Shown here: in pieces, positions 59,801 to 64,000 of the stretch | Numbering within the stretch: the first letter of the stretch is position 1 | Layout: each line of letters opens with the position of its first letter | Source: CADEDH01 sp050330635 | GTDB lineage: Bacteria > Actinomycetota > Acidimicrobiia > Acidimicrobiales > SZUA-35 | Assembly (NCBI GenBank): GCA_050330635.1 | Contig: JBHJNQ010000005.1 | Location: 39,545 to 103,544, forward strand | DNA length: 64,000 nt | Reading direction: 5' to 3' | The notes under the pieces: generated by a model | The model's input: the letters and a program-made list of their open reading frames with translations, nothing else | Databases searched by the model: none | What the model was told of the DNA's origin: nothing | Translations under genes and position numbers: made by a program

Positions 59801-60353
59801 GGACCTCCTGCACGTTGCCGGGGTGGAGGATCGGTAGATGGAGATCGGCCAGGGTGAACTCGGAGGCCGAGGGCAGGGTGGAGCTCTTGTTGGCCGGGTC
59901 GTCGCCGGTGAGGGCCAGCACCCCTCCGTTCTCGCTGGTGCCGGCGTACTGGGCGTGGCGGATGGCGTCGCCGGCCCGGTCGAGGCCAGGGGCCTTCCCG
60001 TACCAGATGCCGAGCACGCCGTCGTAGCGCTGCTCGGGGAACGTGGCCTGGACCTGACTGCCCATGACGGCGGTCGCCCCCAGCTCCTCGTTGAGGCCGG
60101 ACTTGTGGACGACGTCGAAGCGGTCCATCAGGGCCTGGTGGGCGATGATCTCGCGGTCGAAGCCGCCCAGGGGTGAACCCTGGTACCCGGAGATGAACGT
60201 GGCCGTGTTGAGACCGGCCAGGCGGTCGGCCCGCATCTGATCGAGGAAGACCCGCACGAGGGCGTGGATCCCCGTGTAGAAGAAGCTCCCCGATTCCGCC
60301 CGGTACTTCTCGTCGAGATCGTGGCCCGTCGAGGCCGGTAGTAGGTCGGTCAT
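56844..60353 (-). CDS. indolepyruvate:ferredoxin oxidoreductase, fused subunits
   Basis: The 1169-residue product combines the alpha (IorA) and beta/gamma (IorB) parts in one chain, as in many aerobic bacteria. The N-terminal pyruvate-domain starts FISGYQGSPLGGFD. The thiamine part has YFCSGCPHSTGTKAPAGALV and GGIGCHGLVGLMDADRVGT, then VHWIGIEPFIGVDHFTQNLG. Cysteines of an Fe-S region follow: VCEGCGDCGAKSNCLSVQP and SCNKDYSCLDGDCPSF. The gamma-like part begins IRMPGVGGTGVVTVSQILGT. It oxidises aryl or branched 2-oxoacids to acyl-CoA. The ATG at 60353 is chosen; frame is open to 60707. No partner ferredoxin gene adjoins. Confidence 0.93.
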   Translation of the reverse strand: MTDLLPASTGHDLDEKYRAESGSFFYTGIHALVRVFLDQMRADRLAGLNTATFISGYQGSPLGGFDREIIAHQALMDRFDVVHKSGLNEELGATAVMGSQVQATFPEQRYDGVLGIWYGKAPGLDRAGDAIRHAQYAGTSENGGVLALTGDDPANKSSTLPSASEFTLADLHLPILHPGNVQEVLDLGRHGVYLSRTTGLWSALKVVTAVADGSSTAEVGPERITPVIPTFEWRGRAYRPRVTGRLGGAVANSIEQEIHEARIELARLYGSENGLNRVTIDPSDAWLGIVASGRCYHEILAAAKNLGLDEASLAANGVRVLQMSMPHPFDPALVRRFATGLDEILVIEEKRPFLEGALREALYGVADPPRIVGKRDESGQVLVPLHGALDADALLEPLRSRLLTKLDPSRLVPPAPEPAEPVVGAGRKLIDLIPARTPYFCSGCPHSTGTKAPAGALVGGGIGCHGLVGLMDADRVGTVMGNTQMGGEGVHWIGIEPFIGVDHFTQNLGDGTFAHSGSLSIRAAVAAESHITFKILYNGAVAMTGGQDAAGAMPVPRLASWLQAEGVTRVIVTTDDREKYKGVRMPHGVEVWDRARIVEAQEVLRGEAGVTVLVHDQQCAAEKRRDRKRGKVADPAERIVINERVCEGCGDCGAKSNCLSVQPIETEFGRKTQIHQSSCNKDYSCLDGDCPSFLSVIPKKSGGRTSRDKGGARRMPTVDRSLLVDPTPIVPTDDATIRMPGVGGTGVVTVSQILGTAATLDGKYVGGLDQTGLSQKAGPVVSDLRITTVPVEGTNKLTAGSADLYLVFDLLVGLNPANLSGVSPERTVAVTSLTKTPTGQMVRDVNADFPDLGPLQVELDAHTRAGENRYLDAVAVTEGLFGESTTANTFQLGVAYQIGALPISAGAIEQAIELNGAAVAANKAAFDWGRVWAIDPEIVRAASQLPEDHLATPSPALESAIVSAGLGDGELGRLVRLRAADLVGYQNDRYARRYLATVQAAARTGYLDLAETVARYSYKLMAYKDEYEVARLHVDEAVKLTVANAVGDDVEIRYNLHPPMLRALGMDDKIELGEWFTPVLRTLAAGKKLRGTRLDPFGKAEVRKVERQLITEYEDLVARVAGKVDDDNLPVAVELLSLPDLVRGYEDIKLANVERYHSEMARLRSSLGI

Positions 60354-60593
60354 GTGCTGTCCCCTCGTTCGTCGTCGGCACGGGCCGGGAGGGCGTGCCG
60401 AACGTCGCTGGTCCACGATGGCACCCGGGGAGGATCGGCCGCGCCCGGGCGTACTTGCCAGTTTCGACCAGATCGGTGGCGGCGGCCAGTTCGATCGACC
60501 CAGGGGCGGGGCGGACGGACGGATCCGGCACCGGGCGCGACGAGGCAGGCAGCGGTACGGTCGGCGACACCTTGAAACCATCCCGGGAACCTC

Positions 60594-61619
60594 ATGGCCA
60601 TCACCGTCGACATCCACGCCCACCACGTCCCCACCGGTCTGCCGGACATGGGGGCGGCCACCGGCGACGCCCGCTGGCCCCGCCTCGAGGTGGGCGTCGA
60701 CGAGCACCGCCTGATGCGGGGCGACGAGGTGTTCCGGGTGGTCCGTCCGGTGTGCTTCGATCCCGGGGCACGGTTGGCCGAGCTCGATGCCGCCGGCGTC
60801 GACGTGCAGGTCCTGTCACCGGTGCCGGTGACGCTCGTCGACTGGGCCCCGGCGTCCGATGCCGCCCGGTTCCTGCGGGCCCAGAACGAGGCGTTGGCGG
60901 CGGTGGCGGCCGACAGCGGGGGCCGGTTTCTGGCCCTCGGCGCCGTCCCGCTCCAGGATGTCGACCTCGCCCTGGCCGAGCTGGCCCACGCCATGGGACC
61001 GCTCGGCATGGCCGGGATCGAGACGACGGCCACCGTGGCCGGGCGGGAGCTCGACGACGAGGCGCTGGCCCCGTTCTGGGCCGCCGTGGAGCAGGAGCGG
61101 GTACCGGTGTTCATCCACCCGGCTCATCAGCGGACGGCGATCCGCCGCTCCGGCCAGCCCTACGAGTTCGGCGTCGGGATGCTGACCGACACCGCCCTGG
61201 CCGCCGCCGCTCTCGTCTATGGCGGCGTCCTCGACCGTCACCCGGATCTCCGCATCGCCCTGTCCCACGGGTGCGGCGCGTTCCCGTGGGTCCACCCCCG
61301 GCTGCGCTACATGGCCGAGCGATCACATCCCGGACGCAGCGCCGCCCTCGACGAGATGGTCCGGTCGCTGTGGGCCGATTGCCTGGTGTTCGACCCGGCC
61401 CACGTAAGGCTCCTGGTCGAGCGCTTCGGCGCCGACCACCTGTTGTACGGCACCGACCACCCGTTCCTGCCCGAGGGCTTCGACGGGCCCCGCCAGGTGC
61501 TCGACGCGGCCCAGGCCGCCGGGGCCGTCATCGACGATGCCTGCCTGGGGGCCAATGCCCTGCGGTTCCTCGGGCCCGACGCCGACGCCGACGCCGACGC
61601 CGTCGATTCCCGGACCTGA
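60594..61619 (+). CDS. amidohydrolase (ACMSD-like metal-dependent decarboxylase)
   Basis: The 341-residue product belongs to the amidohydrolase-2 family around aminocarboxymuconate-semialdehyde decarboxylase. Metal ligands appear in DIHAHHVP at the start, VFIHPAH, ALSHGCGAFPW and LYGTDHPF, in the right order. Family members decarboxylate or hydrolyse aromatic breakdown products. The C-terminus has a DADADADA run. GGAACC lies before the ATG without a good Shine-Dalgarno. The divergent IOR gene begins 240 bases away. Confidence 0.91.
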   Translation: MAITVDIHAHHVPTGLPDMGAATGDARWPRLEVGVDEHRLMRGDEVFRVVRPVCFDPGARLAELDAAGVDVQVLSPVPVTLVDWAPASDAARFLRAQNEALAAVAADSGGRFLALGAVPLQDVDLALAELAHAMGPLGMAGIETTATVAGRELDDEALAPFWAAVEQERVPVFIHPAHQRTAIRRSGQPYEFGVGMLTDTALAAAALVYGGVLDRHPDLRIALSHGCGAFPWVHPRLRYMAERSHPGRSAALDEMVRSLWADCLVFDPAHVRLLVERFGADHLLYGTDHPFLPEGFDGPRQVLDAAQAAGAVIDDACLGANALRFLGPDADADADAVDSRT

Positions 61620-61709
61620 CCCAACGCCACGCCCCTGTCGCGACTGGTCTGCGCAGCTCCCGGTTCTGGGAGCGGATCGTGCCAGGTTCGGGGTGGGCGT
61701 CCGGCCCGG

Positions 61710-61740
61710 TCTAGGTGCGGTCTAGGTGGGTCTAGGTGGG
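61710..61740. repeat. three tandem copies of a 10/11-bp repeat
   Basis: TCTAGGTGCGG, TCTAGGTGGG and TCTAGGTGGG lie head to tail. The TAG stop of the OsmC-family gene (61734-61732 on the minus strand) is within the last unit. Confidence 0.9.
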
Positions 61741-62250
61741 GTCCGTCGCTGTCGAGGGTGGGGCCAGACCCCGACCGTTGAGCGTCGTGGTGGCCCGCAC
61801 GGTGTGGGGACGTCGGACGGCGTCGAGGACGAAGCACATCCGCTCGGCCTGCTCGACGGCGGCCGCCACGGCCTCCGGCTCGGCGTCGGCGGTCACGGCC
61901 AGGGCGGTCTCGATCGAGTCGAGCCGGTGCTCCGCCGTGCCGGCCTTGATCGAGCCGGTCATGACGAAGGCGGGGGTGACCGTGAGCTCGGCGGTATGGA
62001 CCTCGATCCTGCGGGCCTCGCCGACACGGGCGAGCTGGGTGAGCAGTCAGAAGGCGAGGGCGGCCCCGAAGTAGGCCAGCGGCGGCGGGGCGGTGTCGTC
62101 CCCGCCGATGGCGGCCCCCTCGTCGCACAGGATCTCGAAGTGGTCGAAGATGGCGCGCTTCAGCTGCCTGCCGGCGGTCTCGGCGGCCACATCGAAGGTG
62201 AACCGGGCGCCGCCGTCGACCCGCTCGACCCGGAACGGTGTCTCGCTCAT
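61732..62250 (-). CDS. OsmC-family protein, probable selenoprotein (TGA read as Sec68)
   Basis: Read through one TGA (62049-62047), the frame gives 172 residues of the OsmC fold: ILCDEGAAIGGDDTAPPPLA, then YFGAALAF-U-LLTQLARVG, VHTAELTVTPAFVMTGSIKA and EQAERMCFVLDAV. In OsmC proteins the position after ALAF is the redox-active cysteine and the MCFVLDAV cysteine (139) is its partner, so TGA replaces exactly the active-site residue. Both halves fit one continuous domain with no gap, and the downstream hairpin fits a bacterial SECIS. OsmC proteins reduce organic peroxides. A mere nonsense mutation is the alternative. ATG at 62250 with a TACACT box upstream. Confidence 0.75.
62009..62046 (-). other. 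candidate bacterial SECIS element
   Basis: Directly after the TGA the minus strand reads CTGC, eight bases, CTCGCC, loop CGTGTC, GGCGAG, four bases, GCAG. The upper stem is six perfect base pairs, the lower four pair too. The apical loop begins 18 bases after the TGA and has G as its second base. Published bacterial SECIS rules ask for a loop 16-37 bases after UGA with a G among the first two loop bases; both hold. Confidence 0.65.
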
Positions 62251-62256
62251 GGAACG

Positions 62257-62262
62257 AGTGTA
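62257..62262 (-). promoter_or_regulatory. -10 element of the OsmC-family gene
   Basis: TACACT on the minus strand (62262-62257), six bases, then the ATG at 62250; a leaderless mRNA is likely. No -35 is evident. Confidence 0.4.
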
Positions 62263-62399
62263 GGGACGGCGACGCAGCGGTGCCCGGCCACGCCCGTCAA
62301 CCGGTGCCGGGCGGGTCGGCGCCGCCGTTCGACGGGCCCCGACTCGTCCGCTACGTTGTGACGACCGCCACATCGGCGGGCGGGGGGGACCGGTTGGCC

Positions 62400-62412
62400 T
62401 CACACTGCGTGA
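62400..62412. promoter_or_regulatory. short near-palindrome upstream of livK-like gene
   Basis: TCACACTGCGTGA is inverted except at two symmetric position pairs, about 30 bases before the binding-protein start. It may be a repressor site. Weak evidence. Confidence 0.25.
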
Positions 62413-62442
62413 CTACGAACGATCGAAGGGGAGAGAGCTGCT

Positions 62443-64000
62443 ATGACCAGCGCGAATCGCGTGCTACGCCTGTTGGCGTTGCTGCTGAGTATGGCACTCG
62501 TCGCCGCCGCCTGTGGTGGTGGCGACGACGAAACCGAGGCCGTCGGCGACGGCGACGGCGACACGAGCGCCGCCGAGGAGGGCGACGGCGACGCCGGATC
62601 CGTCGACCAGTCGGAGGCGGAGGAGGCGGTGGCCGAGGCCGGCTCCGAGGACGCCGGGCCCGCCGCCTCCACCGCCACCAGCATCGACGAGCTCGAGGCG
62701 GAGTGGGCGGAGGTCCGCCAGGGCATCGTCGACGAGCTGACCGCCGGGATCGAGGCGGGCGACTACGGCGTCGGCGACGACAACATCCTCCGGGGCCCGG
62801 GAGGCACCGAGATCGACCTCAACAACTGTCCCGCCGACTGGTCGGAGACCGAGGGCATCGGCGACACGATCAAGATCGGCCATCCCGGCCCCCAGTCGGG
62901 CAACCTCGCCGCCTACGGCAACATGGGCATCGGCTGGGAGACCTACTTGGACTACGTCAACGACAATGGCGGCATCGGGGGCAAGCCGCTCGAGCTGCTC
63001 CGCCGTGACGACCAGTACGTGGCCACGGTCACGATCGAGCTGGTCGACGAGCTGCTCCAGTCGGACAAGCCCTTCGTGTTCCACACCCTGGGCTCGCCCA
63101 GCACCCTGGCCGTCTACGACAAGCTGAACGAGCGGTGTGTGCCCCAGATGTTCGTGGCCACCGGCCACCCGGCGTGGGGTGACCCGGTCGTCCATCCCTG
63201 GACCACCGGCTCCCAGCTCGGCTACACCACCGAGGCCATCCTGTGGGGGGCCTGGATCAAGGAGAACATGGCCGACCAACTGCCGGTCAAGGTCGGCGGG
63301 GTGGTCATGGACAACGACTTCGGCCTGGCCTATGTGGACGGCATGGAGAAGTACGCCGAGGACAACCCCGACATCATCAGCGAGTTCATCGACATCCGGT
63401 TCGACCCGACGGCGGCCACCCTCACCAACGAGATGACCACACTGACGGCGGCCCAGCCGGATGTCGCCATCGCCATGATGGCCGGCAACCCGTGCCTGCT
63501 GATGGTCCAGGAGGCGGCGGCGACCGGCCTCAAGGAGGCCGGGGCGGTGCTCTTCATCTCGTCGACCTGCAAGGACCCGAACTCGTTCATGATCCCGGCC
63601 GGCGACGCCGCCGACGGGTGGCGGATCGTCGGTGGCGGCCAGAAGATCAACACCGATCCCCAGTACCAGGACGATCCCTACATCGTGTTCGCCAACGAGC
63701 TCCTGGCGGACGCCGGCCTGGACGTCACGGTCGGGCTGTACTTCACCGGCATGTTCTATGCCTGGCCCGTCGTCGAGACGCTCCGCATCGCCAACGAGCT
63801 ACCCGGCGGTCTGACCCGGAGCAACGTGGCGTTGGCCCAGCGCAGCGTCAGCCTCAACCATCCCCAGCTCATCGAAGGGGTGACGTTCGAGGTCAACGGC
63901 GTCGAAGACGCCTACTTCGTCGAAGGCTCCGACTTCAGCGTGTGGTCGTCCGCCGACGAGACCTGGATCCAGGAGGGCGGCATCGTCGACCTGAACGGCA
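62443..64000 (+). CDS. ABC-transporter substrate-binding lipoprotein, LivK-like (3' end outside window)
   Basis: At least 519 residues. A lipoprotein signal (RVLRLLALLLSMALVAAAC, lipobox AAAC) is followed by an acidic low-complexity linker of about 75 residues. The type I periplasmic-binding fold starts with IKIGHPGPQSGNLAAYGNMG and continues GIGGKPLELLRRDDQYVA and VGGVVMDNDFGLAYVDGMEK. This is the branched-chain amino acid/amide binding family; in actinobacteria many serve aromatic or other acids. GGGGAGAG lies before the ATG. The permease and ATPase genes should follow to the right. Confidence 0.93.
   Translation, partial: MTSANRVLRLLALLLSMALVAAACGGGDDETEAVGDGDGDTSAAEEGDGDAGSVDQSEAEEAVAEAGSEDAGPAASTATSIDELEAEWAEVRQGIVDELTAGIEAGDYGVGDDNILRGPGGTEIDLNNCPADWSETEGIGDTIKIGHPGPQSGNLAAYGNMGIGWETYLDYVNDNGGIGGKPLELLRRDDQYVATVTIELVDELLQSDKPFVFHTLGSPSTLAVYDKLNERCVPQMFVATGHPAWGDPVVHPWTTGSQLGYTTEAILWGAWIKENMADQLPVKVGGVVMDNDFGLAYVDGMEKYAEDNPDIISEFIDIRFDPTAATLTNEMTTLTAAQPDVAIAMMAGNPCLLMVQEAAATGLKEAGAVLFISSTCKDPNSFMIPAGDAADGWRIVGGGQKINTDPQYQDDPYIVFANELLADAGLDVTVGLYFTGMFYAWPVVETLRIANELPGGLTRSNVALAQRSVSLNHPQLIEGVTFEVNGVEDAYFVEGSDFSVWSSADETWIQEGGIVDLNG

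Noticed and set aside
57507..59837. 776-codon plus-strand frame within the indolepyruvate oxidoreductase region
   Set aside because: Exact antisense shadow of the IOR gene, which has clear thiamine and Fe-S motifs.
61732..62250. Two separate short genes (62047-62250 and 61732-61962) instead of one
   Set aside because: The two pieces are consecutive halves of a single OsmC domain in the same frame, interrupted only by the TGA at the cysteine position.
1..64000. tRNA, rRNA, riboswitch or origin sequences
   Set aside because: I looked for the T-loop motif GTTCGANTC with acceptor pairing and for rRNA-like or riboswitch-like conserved blocks and saw none that hold up by eye.

Overview
The window is one continuous, very GC-rich stretch with densely packed genes, many GTG starts, and several stop/start overlaps (ATGA or GTGA). 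The gene content suggests an actinobacterium: luciferase-like (LLM) monooxygenases, P450s, Baeyer-Villiger-type monooxygenases, an SCPx-type thiolase with a DUF35 partner, a DUF5753/DUF397 pair, a stand-alone LigD-type polymerase and PaaX/MarR regulators. A member of the Acidimicrobiia is my best guess, but that is inference. I found no tRNA, rRNA, CRISPR array or replication origin. The left edge cuts a phosphoenolpyruvate synthase gene and the right edge cuts an ABC-transporter binding-protein gene.

Layout. 0-6 kb: end of ppsA, a methyltransferase, a P450, a VOC protein, an LLM oxidoreductase and an HSL-type esterase, then a decayed mgtE fragment. 6.4-10.6 kb: boxB and boxC (aerobic benzoyl-CoA epoxidation) with a divergent PaaX-family regulator and a good promoter. 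10.6-13.7 kb: a regulator graveyard with an intact MarR gene, an inverted pair of truncated DUF5753 genes, a DUF397 gene and a frameshifted double MarR gene. 13.7-23.6 kb: flavin reductase, quinone-reductase-like enzyme, two FAD monooxygenases and an MFS exporter; an intact IS1182-like element with CTAG flanks lies between the second monooxygenase and the exporter. 23.6-31.7 kb: thiolase (its stop codon lies in a minisatellite), methyltransferase, SCPx thiolase with DUF35 protein, acyl-CoA dehydrogenase coupled to a LigD-type polymerase, and a second P450. 31.8-45.3 kb: fasciclin lipoprotein, dienelactone hydrolase, an avidin-family protein directly before a cPGS-like GTPase and carbamate kinase, a PAP2-PhoD fusion coupled to a rifampicin-phosphotransferase-like protein, a universal stress protein, a hydrolase, a CMD protein and a VOC protein.

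45.3-53.8 kb is a long minus-strand operon: LLM oxidoreductase, GAF-like protein, acetyltransferase, acyl-CoA synthetase, E1alpha, E1beta and E2 of a 2-oxoacid dehydrogenase, acyl carrier protein and an AhpD-like protein. It can be read as a lipoyl-dependent acyl-CoA-forming complex with its own activation, regulation and peroxide-defence parts. 53.9-64 kb: MFS transporter, iron-type alcohol dehydrogenase, fused indolepyruvate:ferredoxin oxidoreductase, amidohydrolase, an OsmC-family gene, and a LivK-type binding lipoprotein.

The most striking observation is the OsmC-family gene at 61732-62250 (minus strand). It has an in-frame TGA exactly where the family has its redox-active cysteine. Eighteen bases further on is a hairpin that fits the published rules for a bacterial selenocysteine insertion element. 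I read it as a probable selenoprotein that ordinary gene calling would split into two short ORFs. The operon at 45-54 kb and the avidin/GTPase/carbamate kinase cluster are the next best candidates for undescribed systems.
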